Assembly (NCBI GenBank): GCA_024636835.1
Contig: JAGXGH010000139.1
Span: forward strand, 16,979-80,978
Source of the DNA: Verrucomicrobiales bacterium
GTDB taxonomy: Bacteria > Verrucomicrobiota > Verrucomicrobiia > Verrucomicrobiales > SLCJ01
DNA length: 64,000 bases
Direction of reading: 5' to 3'
Below, in pieces: positions 19,035 to 31,081 of the stretch (positions are counted from its first letter, which is position 1; every line of letters starts with the position of its first letter). The notes beneath the pieces were generated by a model, which saw only the letters and a program-made list of their open reading frames with translations, made no database searches and was not told the origin of the DNA. The position numbers were made by a program, and so were the translations under genes.

Positions 19035-19564
19035 AGATAAAGAGGCAAAGTTTACGAGAAGATCACACTCACCGTTTTAGCTCCCATGGGTGAAGCCACA
19101 AGGAAAAACGATCCGCTGTCAGATTGTGGCGAGTTCCAATTCACAGCCCGGAGCCAAGACAGGAAAATTGTGCCGTCGTCGTAGTGGATAAACCCACAAA
19201 TCTCACCATGAAGAAAATGAAGGGATCGACGCTTGGGTTATGCTGTTTTTAGCCGCAAAAAGGCACAAAAGACGCAACATTGGAAGCCAAGGGTTTTCTG
19301 TAGCAACGTTTTAAAAACGTCGATGTGTCGTGCCGGGACGTGCGACTGCCCCGAAGACGAGGTGTTAGCCGACACGTCTAACCTACATTTCATGTGACTG
19401 CAGCGAAGCGTAAATACGCTCGTTTGGCGCTGGCAATCCCGCCGCTACTGGATGCTCCGCATTCCAATCTCAAATCTCCAGGTGTCATACCGTCTTCGAA
19501 TAAAAAGATGACTTTTCTACGCGCACAAGTCGTTGACGATCAATCAAATCAACTCCCGCTCGCG

Positions 19565-19589
19565 TCAGATCATTACCAAGATTTGGTAT
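19565..19589. repeat. Dispersed 25-bp motif, copy 1
   Basis: TCAGATCATTACCAAGATTT followed by GGTAT, containing the small palindrome ACCAA-GAT-TTGGT. It matches the motif at 39167-39191 at 23 of 25 positions, in the same orientation. Confidence 0.6.
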
Positions 19590-19616
19590 CAGATAGTATC
19601 AGGCGCAAGCCCCACC

Positions 19617-19677
19617 GGTGGCAGTGGCATCTTGCCGCCTTGCCAAGCACACCCCGTGGCGGTGGCATCCTGCCACC
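19617..19677. repeat. Pair of GTGGC-rich hairpin repeats
   Basis: Two related units, 19617-19639 and 19656-19677, share the core GTGGC(A/G)GTGGCATC(T/C)TGCC. The second contains the perfect hairpin GGTGGCA-TCC-TGCCACC (19661-19677). A third partial GGCGGTGGCGG match follows at about 19703. The arrangement resembles bacterial REP clusters. Confidence 0.6.
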
Positions 19678-19784
19678 AAGCCATTCCCCATTCGAGGTAC
19701 ATTGGCGGTGGCGGTAACTGGTCGACGTTCGTTCGGCGCTTACAACAGGCTGCTACAGACTCCCCATTCTCCAATCCGCGTTTA

Positions 19785-20789
19785 TCACTCGTCCTTCGGC
19801 ATGATGGGCGAATCCCATCCCGCGAGGTCGGAGGGCTTGACGCCTTGGACACAGCCGTCGAAGGAGAAGGTGGTGGGCTGATAGGGGCCGACAAAGCTAA
19901 TGTTCAGATCGGGTTTAATGACGTCTTCCATGCCGAGAGCCCAGAGAGTGCCATTGATGATCATGCGACGGTAGTTCTCGTCGAGGATATCTTCCGATGC
20001 ACCTTGGGTGGAGTGGAAGACGCGATGCTTGTCACCATCCTTGTCCTCGTAATGGCGCGTCCAGGTCGATGGCATCGGTGGTTTGCTCTCATCGGGATCA
20101 GCGGTAGGATCCATGGTAACGAGTGGTTGCGAATTGGTGAGGACGGTGAAATCCGGTCCAGGTTTGCCGACATAGGCACCGGCATGGGTGAAGGCATTGT
20201 CACCAACTCCCGAAAGAATCACATGCTCTTTCTGTTCGGGGACGATCTGGATGCGAGTTCCTTGCTTGTGGTTGGTTCCGTAGTGGCCAACCCAGGTGTT
20301 GCCAAGAATTTGGTGGCCGAAACCGTTCTCATATCCTTCGGTTTTCGATTTGAAATCGTATTGCGCGTAGGCCGAGTCTTTTGGGATCTTGAACGCGTGG
20401 GAGGACGTTCTCAATCCAACGACCGGTCCACCTCGCTCGAGATAAGCCTCGATGTGCGCCATTTCTTCAGCAGGCGGATTGAGGAAACGGGCGAAGATGA
20501 AAAACAGATCGGCGTCCTTCAAAGCAGCCAGCCCGGATATGTTTGACGATCCCGCCTCAATAAACCCATCTTTGTCCACACCGAATACGACCGTGCATTT
20601 GAAGCCATGGTGTTTGGCCAGAATACGCGCCAACGCCGGAGAAGTTTCCTCGGTGCGGTATTCGTGGTCGCTGGCAAGAAAGACGATGTGCTTGCCCACC
20701 CCGGGACCGGAATCACCTTCGTAAACAATTGAGGTATCTGCCTGAGCGGAAACTGTGAGCATGGCGAGGAGCGTGAATATTTTTTTCAT
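19785..20789 (-). CDS. Secreted ThuA-domain protein
   Basis: The 334-residue protein begins MKKIFTLLAMLTVSAQA, a signal peptide. The mature part has a flavodoxin-like ThuA (trehalose-utilisation) fold: I-V-F-L-A-S-D-H-E-Y-R-T-E-E near the start, a V-V-F-G-V-D-K-D-G-F strand, and G-L-R-T-S-S-H-A-F, the usual place of a conserved His. The family is related to type 1 glutamine amidotransferases. In planctomycetes and verrucomicrobia it accompanies secreted heme and sugar-degradation proteins. It lies 41 bases downstream of the PVC heme fusion gene on the same strand, so the two are probably co-expressed in the periplasm. Its enzymatic role is unknown. Confidence 0.85.
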   Translation of the reverse strand: MKKIFTLLAMLTVSAQADTSIVYEGDSGPGVGKHIVFLASDHEYRTEETSPALARILAKHHGFKCTVVFGVDKDGFIEAGSSNISGLAALKDADLFFIFARFLNPPAEEMAHIEAYLERGGPVVGLRTSSHAFKIPKDSAYAQYDFKSKTEGYENGFGHQILGNTWVGHYGTNHKQGTRIQIVPEQKEHVILSGVGDNAFTHAGAYVGKPGPDFTVLTNSQPLVTMDPTADPDESKPPMPSTWTRHYEDKDGDKHRVFHSTQGASEDILDENYRRMIINGTLWALGMEDVIKPDLNISFVGPYQPTTFSFDGCVQGVKPSDLAGWDSPIMPKDE

Positions 20790-20830
20790 CAGATAAGTAA
20801 TGCGTTTGTCGATCTAGATCAGTGGGTAAG

Positions 20831-23785
<2,955 letters not shown>

Positions 23786-23884
23786 AGGCAGATGCAGCTA
23801 ACGTGAGTCGAGCGACCACTTTTACAAAGAATTCACTAAACGCCTCCTGTGGATTGATCTCGACTGTCCGTGACATCGCCTGCA

Positions 23885-24967
23885 TCAACGCTTCTTCGCT
23901 GCAGACTCAAGCTCTTGGAGGGACACGACTTCGACTTGATAGTTCGTAAGAGCCTCGATCTTACTTTGCTCCATGGCCTCTTGATCGATCTCAGAGATGG
24001 CCTCGTTTAGTTTTGCGGTTTTATCACCGAGGGTAAGCCCGCCGCCGCCACCAGTGAGTATGATCCGACTCAATAGAAGCTCGCTTCCAAACAGATGGAA
24101 TCGTGGCGTTCCTGAATCACCATCCCAGACACAGTAGCGAAAAGGCGCACGCAATTCCGACCCCTTACTTCCACTGCAGTCGATAGTGCCAAGATTCGAT
24201 ACGTAGACCATCGGCAGCTGTTGGTAGTGTTTGACGCCATCTACCTCCGTGTGTGTACCATAGTGGGAAGTTTCACATCGCCCGCAGAGTTGATCGAATT
24301 TGATATGGTTGGCGGCCGGAGTGAGTCGGGAACTTCCTTGGGAAAATCCGACTTCGACGACCTTGTCCCGAGCATTCGTGACTCCATCGATTATAGGCAT
24401 GATCCGATAGCTTTTCACTGTCTCAGGGAGGTCTTCGTCCAACAGCCCGATCCAAAGGTCCTGTCCATTGACTCTGCGCCCCCACACTAGGTTGCGTTCA
24501 ATGATTTCGTTTTCCGAGGTGACGAATCGGGTGCGGAAACCCAAACCATTCACCCACGGTGGAGGTGAGCCGGGGTATGCCGGATGGGCGTGATTGCAGA
24601 AAAGGATGTGGCGTCGGGTAATCATCACGCCGCCATAGCTGTCCGCAATACTCATGTTTTTGCCCGGGCCGACTTTGAAAGTCGCGACCCCTGTCAGTTC
24701 TTTCCCTAAATCCGCACACCAGAGACCCTCGTTCCTACTGTAGGCTTCGTAGAGATGTTCATAGATCGAAAATACCGCCATGTTCGGCTCGCCCCCTTTG
24801 AGTCCTCTCAATCGTTTATCCACAGACTCATTCAACAACGAGGCTAGATCAGACGACCAAACAGGTTTTGCTTCATTACCAGTCGATGGCACCATCAGCA
24901 TGGATGCCGTGACAAATCCAAATATAAGGAAATACAGACGACTAGTGATTCTCATGAATCTAAACAT
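23885..24967 (-). CDS. Secreted trypsin-like (chymotrypsin-fold) serine peptidase candidate
   Basis: This protein is not recognised as a named family, but it shows a trypsin-like arrangement. His lies in I-L-F-C-N-H-A-H-P (about 126-128) after a G-V-M-I-T-R-R-H strand, Asp in Q-D-L-W-I-G-L-L-D (about 170), and Ser in W-D-G-D-S-G-T-P (about 285). An N-terminal hydrophobic segment (about residues 10-26) suggests export or membrane anchoring. The C-terminus is a charged helix. The ATG at 24967 overlaps the clpB stop codon (TGATG), so it is translationally coupled to clpB; a TTG three bases earlier is also possible. The role may be envelope proteolysis under stress, by inference only. Confidence 0.6.
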   Translation of the reverse strand: MFRFMRITSRLYFLIFGFVTASMLMVPSTGNEAKPVWSSDLASLLNESVDKRLRGLKGGEPNMAVFSIYEHLYEAYSRNEGLWCADLGKELTGVATFKVGPGKNMSIADSYGGVMITRRHILFCNHAHPAYPGSPPPWVNGLGFRTRFVTSENEIIERNLVWGRRVNGQDLWIGLLDEDLPETVKSYRIMPIIDGVTNARDKVVEVGFSQGSSRLTPAANHIKFDQLCGRCETSHYGTHTEVDGVKHYQQLPMVYVSNLGTIDCSGSKGSELRAPFRYCVWDGDSGTPRFHLFGSELLLSRIILTGGGGGLTLGDKTAKLNEAISEIDQEAMEQSKIEALTNYQVEVVSLQELESAAKKR

Positions 24968-27543
24968 CAACCCAGATTAAAGCTCGGCACACCGTCTTTC
25001 AACACCGCTTTGACCGTATCGCCGTCTTTCACCTTACCCTCGAGCACTTCAAGGCTTAAAGGATTCAGTAACCGGTCTTGAATCACCCGCTTCAAGGGGC
25101 GGGCGCCATAGACGGGATCGTAGCCTTCGTTGCCGAGGAAGTCTTTCACCTCATCGCTAACGCTGAGTTCGATCCGACGGTCCGCGAGACGTTTTATCAC
25201 GCGCACGAGTTGGATTTCAACAATCTGCCTCAGATCTTCGCGAGTCAGTCGATCAAAGATGATGATGTCATCGATTCGATTGAGAAACTCAGGACGGAAG
25301 TGTGAACGCACTGCCTCGTTCACTCGGGCGTCTCGTATTTCTTTTTTGGCGTCATCGAGGATGAACTCGCTACCGATATTGCTCGTCATGATAAGCACCG
25401 TATTCCGGAAGTCGACCGTCCGGCCCTGGCCGTCGGTGATTCGCCCATCGTCGAGGACCTGTAACAAGGCATTAAAGACATCCGGATGTGCTTTTTCCAC
25501 CTCGTCGAAGAGCACTACAGAATACGGGCGACGGCGCACGGATTCGGTGAGTTGCCCGCCTTCCTCGTATCCGACATAGCCAGGAGGTGCCCCGATCAAA
25601 CGCGAAACGCTGTGCTTCTCCATGTATTCGCTCATGTCGAGTCGTGTCATGGCATGCTCGTCATCAAACAAAAACTCTGCCAAGGCCCGGCTCAGTTCGG
25701 TCTTGCCTACTCCGGTAGGACCGAGGAATAAAAAGGATCCAATAGGGCGGGAGTCATCCTGTAATCCAGCACGCGCACGACGCACCGCATTCGAAACGGC
25801 GACTACCGCTTCTCGTTGGCCAATCACCCGCTTCCCTAAACCTTCTTCCATCTTCACTAACTTCTGCTGCTCGCCCTCTTGCAGTTTCGAAACGGGGATC
25901 CCCGTCCACGACGAGACCACGTTGGCGATCTCTTCCTCGCCGACTTCTTCCTGTAAAATCGACCCACTTTCCTGCATCTCAGCGAGCTTCTGCTGCGACT
26001 CCTCAATCTTGCGCTCAAGCTCGGGAATAGCGCCGTACTGAAGTTCACTCGCCTTGGTCAGATCGCCCTCGCGCTTGGCACGTTCAATATCTTCGCGCAA
26101 GTGCTCGAGCGCCTCCTGCAAGTGACTCGACGCATCGATCACCGACTTCTCGTTCTGCCATTGAGTTTTCAAGGTGGCGCTCTGTTCTTTCAGGTCGGCC
26201 ATCTCTCTCTCCACCTTTTCGAGCCGTTGCTTCGAGGCATCGTCTTTCTCCTTCGCCAATGCCTGACGTTCCATTTCGAGCTGCATCACCTGGCGCTCGA
26301 GCTGATCGATTTCCGTTGGCATCGAATCCAGCTCAATTTTCAAACGCGAGCTCGCTTCGTCGATCAGATCGATCGCTTTATCGGGAAGAAAACGATCGGC
26401 AATGTAGCGGTCCGACATCGTCGCTGCAGCAATGATCGCCGAGTCGGTGATACGCACGCCGTGGTGGACTTCATAGCGTTCCTTCAGTCCACGCAAAATC
26501 GCTACGGTATCTTCTACCGTTGGCTCGCCAACCATCACCGGTTGGAAACGCCTTTCTAGCGCAGCATCCTTTTCCACATATTTCCGATACTCGTCCAAAG
26601 TGGTCGCTCCAATGGTGCGCAGCTCACCACGTGCCAACTTTGGCTTCAATAAATTGGATGCATCAACCGCGCCCTCCGATGCTCCTGCCCCGACGATGGT
26701 ATGCAACTCGTCGATGAACAAAATAATCTCACCGTTAGAATCGGACACTTCTTTGAGGAATGCCTTCAAGCGATCTTCAAACTCGCCACGAAACTTCGCA
26801 CCGGCAATCATCGCTCCAATGTCCATCGAGATCAGTCGCTTGTTCTTCAGCGACTCCGGAACATCTCCACTGATAATTCGACGCGCTAAACCCTCAGCAA
26901 TCGCCGTCTTTCCCACACCGGGCTCGCCGATCAACACCGGATTGTTTTTCGTCCGTCTCGAAAGCACCTGCATGACGCGCCTGATTTCATGATCACGACC
27001 AATCACTGGATCGATCTTTCCTTGTCGCGCCCGCTCAGTCAGGTCGTCGCCATACTTTTCCAACGATTGAAATTTCCCTTCCGGATCTTGATCCGTGACG
27101 CGATGAGATCCACGCACCTCACTTAAGGCTTTGAGCATTTTCGCCTTGGTGGCTCCGCTTTTTTTCAGCACTTCGCCAGCCGCCGACCCGCCATCCGCCA
27201 GTGCCAACAACGCGTGTTCAACGCTTGTATATTCATCACCGAGCGCACGCATTTCCTTCTCCGCTGCGTTCATCGTCTCAGCGAGTTCACGCGATAGACG
27301 CAAATCTCCACCACCGCCAGAGACCTTCGGTTGACGATTCAGCCACGCGATCACCTCGGACTCGACCGCAGGTTTTGAAACCTGAAGCTTATCAAACAGC
27401 GGTGCGGCAACACCGTCCGTCTGCTTGAGTATTGCGAGCAACACATGAGCAGGGTTCAATTCCTGCTGACCATGTTCAACCGCGAGCGATTGCGCATCAC
27501 GCAACGCTTCCTGCATCTTATTCGTCATTCGTTCCGGATTCAT
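24967..27543 (-). CDS. clpB: ATP-dependent disaggregase ClpB
   Basis: The 858-residue product has the complete ClpB plan. A double Clp-N domain comes first (residues 1-145). The first AAA+ module carries Walker A GEPGVGKT at 206-213 and Walker B L-F-I-D-E-L-H. A long coiled-coil middle domain (about 400-530, heavy in Glu, Lys and Gln) is ClpB's distinguishing feature. The second AAA+ module has G-P-T-G-V-G-K-T, followed by a D2-small domain with G-A-R-P-L-K-R. Together with DnaK it extracts proteins from aggregates in the cytosol. No CIRCE-type element was seen in the 225 bases upstream. The downstream peptidase gene overlaps its stop codon. Confidence 0.97.
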   Translation of the reverse strand: MNPERMTNKMQEALRDAQSLAVEHGQQELNPAHVLLAILKQTDGVAAPLFDKLQVSKPAVESEVIAWLNRQPKVSGGGGDLRLSRELAETMNAAEKEMRALGDEYTSVEHALLALADGGSAAGEVLKKSGATKAKMLKALSEVRGSHRVTDQDPEGKFQSLEKYGDDLTERARQGKIDPVIGRDHEIRRVMQVLSRRTKNNPVLIGEPGVGKTAIAEGLARRIISGDVPESLKNKRLISMDIGAMIAGAKFRGEFEDRLKAFLKEVSDSNGEIILFIDELHTIVGAGASEGAVDASNLLKPKLARGELRTIGATTLDEYRKYVEKDAALERRFQPVMVGEPTVEDTVAILRGLKERYEVHHGVRITDSAIIAAATMSDRYIADRFLPDKAIDLIDEASSRLKIELDSMPTEIDQLERQVMQLEMERQALAKEKDDASKQRLEKVEREMADLKEQSATLKTQWQNEKSVIDASSHLQEALEHLREDIERAKREGDLTKASELQYGAIPELERKIEESQQKLAEMQESGSILQEEVGEEEIANVVSSWTGIPVSKLQEGEQQKLVKMEEGLGKRVIGQREAVVAVSNAVRRARAGLQDDSRPIGSFLFLGPTGVGKTELSRALAEFLFDDEHAMTRLDMSEYMEKHSVSRLIGAPPGYVGYEEGGQLTESVRRRPYSVVLFDEVEKAHPDVFNALLQVLDDGRITDGQGRTVDFRNTVLIMTSNIGSEFILDDAKKEIRDARVNEAVRSHFRPEFLNRIDDIIIFDRLTREDLRQIVEIQLVRVIKRLADRRIELSVSDEVKDFLGNEGYDPVYGARPLKRVIQDRLLNPLSLEVLEGKVKDGDTVKAVLKDGVPSFNLG

Positions 27544-27768
27544 AATCCAACAACAGTTATCTACACTTTACCTACATTTTCAGATTACGCAGACCAAGCG
27601 CCTGAGGATATAAAAATCCATGCTTGGACTGAGAATGAGGCAACGACTCCCCAGTCCGACCAATCGGTGAACCCTCCAATTCAACATTGAACGATACAAC
27701 GAGTCTGAGAAATACACGGTTCAGCAGTGAACTCTTCCTTCCAGTCACATCAATTCCCGGATCGGGCA

Positions 27769-28728
27769 TCAATGACAGAGAGTGCTGACCATTTTGCAGA
27801 TATACGGATCGAGCACATGCTTGGTGGACAAAACCTCATCGATATTCTTGATACCAACTTCAAGGCTCTTCGTCACCGTAACGAACGATTTCTCCCCATC
27901 AAGAAGCGCATCCACCGCAGTGTGAGCGAATTCGAACGCCAGCCTGCGGTCGATCACTGTCGGCGAACCACCGCGCTGAATATGGCCAAGAATTGTTAGG
28001 CGAGCTTCCATCCCAGTCTCGCGCTCCAGCACCTCAGCGAGCTTACGCCCCTCAAGAACCCCCTCAGCCACCACCGCGATACTATACAGGCGCCCCGCTG
28101 TAATCTCAGCGTTCAACCGAGCGGTGATCCCGTTCATATCGTAAGGCACTTCGGGAATTAAACAGACCTCAGCACCCGACGTCAACGCACTCATCGCAGC
28201 CAGATACCCGCAGTCACGCCCCATCGTTTCAATCACAAATGTCCGTCGGAAAGATGCCGCCGTATCGCGAATGCCATCGATAGCCTCGCGAATCACATTC
28301 AATGCCGTATCCACTCCGAGACAGTAATCCGTGCAGGGAATATCGTTATCGATCGTCGCCGGAATCCCCGCCACCGCGATGTCCGCCTCGTGACACATCA
28401 CACGCGCCGCATTGAACGAACCATCACCACCGACAACAATCAGTTTGGTAATACCCCGTTTCTCCAGTTCTTCGTAAGCCTTCTGACGATACTCCGGCTC
28501 GCGGAACCGTTGCGAACGTGAAGAGCGCAACACCGTGCCACCACGGAAGAGAATACCGGAAACTGCATGCTTATCAGCTTCAACGATTTTGCCATCCAAT
28601 AAACCGACAAGGCCATCGTAAATCAAATAGGGCTTCAGTCCCTTTTGGAGGGAATAATCCACAAAGCGCTTCACGGCTGGGTTCATTCCGGCGGCATCTC
28701 CGCCTGATGTCATGATTGCGATACTCAT
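27769..28728 (-). CDS. pfkA: ATP-dependent 6-phosphofructokinase
   Basis: The 319-residue protein matches bacterial PfkA in length and motifs: T-S-G-G-D-A-A-G-M-N at the N-terminus, ATP-binding G-G-D-G-S at 100-104, and P-A-T-I-D-N-D at 123-129 with catalytic Asp127. M-G-R-D-C-G and G-H-I-Q-R-G-G-S-P lie further on. The G-G-D-G-S form (rather than the pyrophosphate-specific G-G-D-D) indicates ATP as phosphoryl donor. It commits fructose 6-phosphate to glycolysis. The gene is alone on the minus strand, with a divergent promoter region of about 190 bases upstream. Confidence 0.95.
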   Translation of the reverse strand: MSIAIMTSGGDAAGMNPAVKRFVDYSLQKGLKPYLIYDGLVGLLDGKIVEADKHAVSGILFRGGTVLRSSRSQRFREPEYRQKAYEELEKRGITKLIVVGGDGSFNAARVMCHEADIAVAGIPATIDNDIPCTDYCLGVDTALNVIREAIDGIRDTAASFRRTFVIETMGRDCGYLAAMSALTSGAEVCLIPEVPYDMNGITARLNAEITAGRLYSIAVVAEGVLEGRKLAEVLERETGMEARLTILGHIQRGGSPTVIDRRLAFEFAHTAVDALLDGEKSFVTVTKSLEVGIKNIDEVLSTKHVLDPYICKMVSTLCH

Positions 28729-28916
28729 TACAGTAGTGATTTGGGTAAATTATGCGTCCTTTTTGGACAGCGGTTCGGTAAACGTCGCCGTCACGCCACG
28801 CAAGTTTCAATCCCGACTGCCACTGATAAACAGTCATATTGACATGACTCGGCATATTCACCGATAAATGGTGTATGAAACGATCCATGCGAAGCCCTAT
28901 TCATCGGGAGATTCAA

Positions 28917-29438
28917 ATGACCACCGAGCTAATCGAGCCCGGACTAATGGTTTATCAATGCCCAAAAAGTAAAGGTATCTGGATTCCTATCTACAGCTAT
29001 CTTGAATGGCTGCAAAAAGAAAGAGCACCGATCAAACCGCTACCGGAAAATTATCAGCCGGAGACTGTCTCAGACATCGACCGTCCAGCACTTATATGCC
29101 CGGAATCAGGATCTATTCTTACCCGCTACCGAGTCGGTCACGGCTTGGATTTTAAAATCGATCACTCTTATGTGTCAGGAGGAATTTGGCTCGATCCAGG
29201 TGAGTGGGAAGCCCTAAAAAGCAAAGGCTTGCATGATCACCTGACCATGATTTTCACCGCGCAGTATCAGCATAAGGTGAGGGATGAGGCTGCGGCCACA
29301 CGTCATCGGAATTTCTTAGAAGAGCGACTTGATGCCAACGCACTCAGTAAGATGGATGAGTTCTGTGCGTGGATCAAAGATCATCCGGAACGCCACCTAA
29401 TCGTTCGCGAAGTGATCGATGCCGCCCGGGAGCTATGA
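28917..29438 (+). CDS. Degenerate zinc-ribbon (zf-TFIIB-like) protein
   Basis: The start at 28917 is chosen because GGGAG lies six bases upstream, whereas the in-frame ATGs at 28875 and 28887 lack one. The 173-residue protein has two copies of a zf-TFIIB-like pattern. Copy one, around residues 15-32, reads C-P-K-S-K-G-I-W-I-P. Copy two, around 61-100, begins C-P-E-S and ends in S-G-G-I-W-L-D-P-G-E-W. In true zf-TFIIB proteins the pattern is C-x-x-C ... C-x-x-C-G-G-x-W-L-D. Here most zinc cysteines are replaced by Ser or other residues, so zinc binding is doubtful. The C-terminal part is charged and helical. Function unknown. Confidence 0.55.
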   Translation: MTTELIEPGLMVYQCPKSKGIWIPIYSYLEWLQKERAPIKPLPENYQPETVSDIDRPALICPESGSILTRYRVGHGLDFKIDHSYVSGGIWLDPGEWEALKSKGLHDHLTMIFTAQYQHKVRDEAAATRHRNFLEERLDANALSKMDEFCAWIKDHPERHLIVREVIDAAREL

Positions 29439-29541
29439 CATCTATCGGGCTTGGCAGAAAAAAGAAGCGGCAAAAGACGCATTTGCGAACAAAAACCTCC
29501 GTGCCATCTGGTTATTCCGTGTTTACGTTTGCTTCCTAATT

Positions 29542-30786
29542 ATGCCCGGAAAGAAGCCACGCCCATCCAAGAAATTCGTCGACCACCCCTTCTCTTATCA
29601 TCAAGAGATCGAACTCGAAATCGCCTCGCTGACCAACCTTGGCGTCGGTGTGGCACGACATGGCGAAGAATCCTGGGTGGTCTTCGTGCCCTTCGCTCTA
29701 CCCGGAGAAACCGTTGTCGCACGAGTTTTCCGCAACCACAAAAACTACTCGGAGGCAGACCTTGTTCGAGTCGTCACCCCTTCACCCGACCGCGTCGATC
29801 CTGTTTGCCCATTGTTCGGCGAGTGTGGAGGATGCCAGTATCAGAACTTTTCCTATCCTGCTCAACTCAAGTGGAAGCGCCAGCAAGTCGAAGAGCTTCT
29901 CCAACGGATGGCGAATGTTGCTCCTGAGGTATCGCCCGTCATCGAGTCCCCGATCCAATACGGCTACAGATCCAAGCTCACTCCTCACTTCCAAAAACCC
30001 CGCCAAGGAGAGCTGAGCGACATCGGGTTTCTCAAGGTCGGCAGACGCTTCGATCTGGTGGATGTCGCAGCCTGCCCGATCGCCATGGACGCCATCAACG
30101 AACGCCTTCCCGAACTGCGTAAATCAGTTCGTTCAAAGGCATCGACCTACAAGCGCGGTGCAACCCTTCTGCTCCGAGCAGATAACAACACCGTCCACAC
30201 CGACACCGAAGCGGTTGCAGAGGAAACCGTCGAGGGGGTTACCTTCTCGTTCAAAGCCGGTGAGTTCTTTCAGAACAACCCCTTCATTCTTCCCAAGTTC
30301 ACCTCCTTCGTTCGCGAGCAAGCCGCGGCCACCGGCAATCGATTCCTGATCGACGCCTACTGCGGGTCAGGGCTTTTCGGGCTCACCGCAGCACGCGCTT
30401 TCGAACGCGTCGCGGGAATCGAAGTGAGCGAGCCCGCCATTCAGTGGGCGAAATCCAACGCCACCGCTAACGGCATCGACAACGCAGAGTTCGTCAACGG
30501 CAGCGCAGAAGCCATCTTCGCCGGTGTCGACTTCCCAGGAGCCGAAACCACCGTCATCATCGACCCACCACGCAAAGGCAGTAACGAAGCATTCCTCCAC
30601 CAACTGTTTCAATTCGCGCCATCGAGGGTGGTTTATGTCAGCTGCAATCCAGCGACCCAGATGCGCGACCTCCTCAGCTTCCTCGAAGCTGGCTACACGA
30701 TCGCCAATGTCCAGCCCTTCGATCTGTTCCCGCAAACCCGCCACCTCGAGTGCATCATCACACTGGATGCGCCTAGCGCGGTTTGA
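29542..30786 (+). CDS. 23S rRNA (uracil-C5)-methyltransferase, RumA/RlmD-like
   Basis: The ATG at 29542 is preferred over an upstream in-frame GTG, as it gives a product of about 414 residues, normal for the family, and avoids overlap with the preceding gene. An N-terminal TRAM-like RNA-binding region (I-E-L-E-I-A-S-L-T-N-L-G-V-G) leads to [4Fe-4S] cysteines at about 89, 95 and 98 (C-P-L-F-G-E-C-G-G-C). The S-adenosylmethionine motif lies near D-A-Y-C-G-S-G-L-F-G, and the catalytic S-C-N-P (Cys about 368) is followed by a late H-L-E base. It should methylate uridine in rRNA (the U747/U1939 class). Which target it uses cannot be settled from sequence. Confidence 0.9.
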   Translation: MPGKKPRPSKKFVDHPFSYHQEIELEIASLTNLGVGVARHGEESWVVFVPFALPGETVVARVFRNHKNYSEADLVRVVTPSPDRVDPVCPLFGECGGCQYQNFSYPAQLKWKRQQVEELLQRMANVAPEVSPVIESPIQYGYRSKLTPHFQKPRQGELSDIGFLKVGRRFDLVDVAACPIAMDAINERLPELRKSVRSKASTYKRGATLLLRADNNTVHTDTEAVAEETVEGVTFSFKAGEFFQNNPFILPKFTSFVREQAAATGNRFLIDAYCGSGLFGLTAARAFERVAGIEVSEPAIQWAKSNATANGIDNAEFVNGSAEAIFAGVDFPGAETTVIIDPPRKGSNEAFLHQLFQFAPSRVVYVSCNPATQMRDLLSFLEAGYTIANVQPFDLFPQTRHLECIITLDAPSAV

Positions 30787-30796
30787 ACGCAAAAAT

Positions 30797-30895
30797 ATCT
30801 TAGGACACCCATGATTCCTTTTGAGATACTCGGTGTTCACCTCTTTCTCTGCAGGCCTATTTCCTCTAAAACCGCCCAATACTCGCTGTAAATCG
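30797..30895. repeat. Remnant of a Y1-transposase element end (GGACACCCAT type)
   Basis: AGGACACCCAT at 30802-30812 and the following bases through TCTCTGCAGGCC, TTTCCTCTA and CGCCCAATACTCGCTGTAAATC align with the segment at about 55592-55715, downstream of the Y1 transposase at 55.8 kb. A short gap of roughly a dozen bases occurs in the alignment. The remnant holds no intact gene. Confidence 0.65.
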
Positions 30896-30924
30896 ACGCC
30901 AATTGCCAGTGAGGTGGATGGGGA

Positions 30925-31062
30925 GCCGCAGGCTTTTGAGTGCGGTGAGCATCACCGCTTTCACGGCAAGGCTGACATGCATTGGAATTTCCTAACCAGG
31001 CTCCATCGTCGCGCAAAAGAAAACAAAAGCGGCAGTGCCAGCCGCACTCAAAAGCCTGCGGC
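30925..31062. repeat. Perfect 21-bp inverted repeat flanking a 96-bp centre
   Basis: The arms are 30925-30945 and 31042-31062. They are exact reverse complements beginning GCCGCAGGC and ending GAGTGCGG on the left arm. The centre has no convincing open frame. No duplicated target bases were seen at the outer edges, unlike the element just downstream. It lies in the 472-base gap between the methyltransferase and vapC genes. Confidence 0.7.
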
Positions 31063-31081
31063 AAAAAACACCGAAAAAATC

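Larger units (their letters stand above)
19035..19784. other. 750-bp intergenic region with several repeats, no convincing gene
   Basis: No reading frame here has a recognisable protein. It holds the probable efflux operon promoter near its left end. It also contains a palindrome at 19306-19320 (ACGTTTT-A-AAAACGT), a 25-base motif at 19565-19589 found again at 39167, and two GGTGGCA-type hairpin repeats at 19617-19677. It separates the efflux operon from the ThuA gene cluster, both of which are on the minus strand. Confidence 0.6.

Noticed and set aside
19394..19717. Open frame of 107 codons in the repeat-rich gap after the efflux operon
   Set aside because: It runs through hairpin repeats, has no ribosome binding site and no protein-like pattern.
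30367..30879. Long minus-strand frame antisense to the rRNA methyltransferase
   Set aside because: It is a shadow of the methyltransferase codons; its N-terminal part is the Y1-end remnant.
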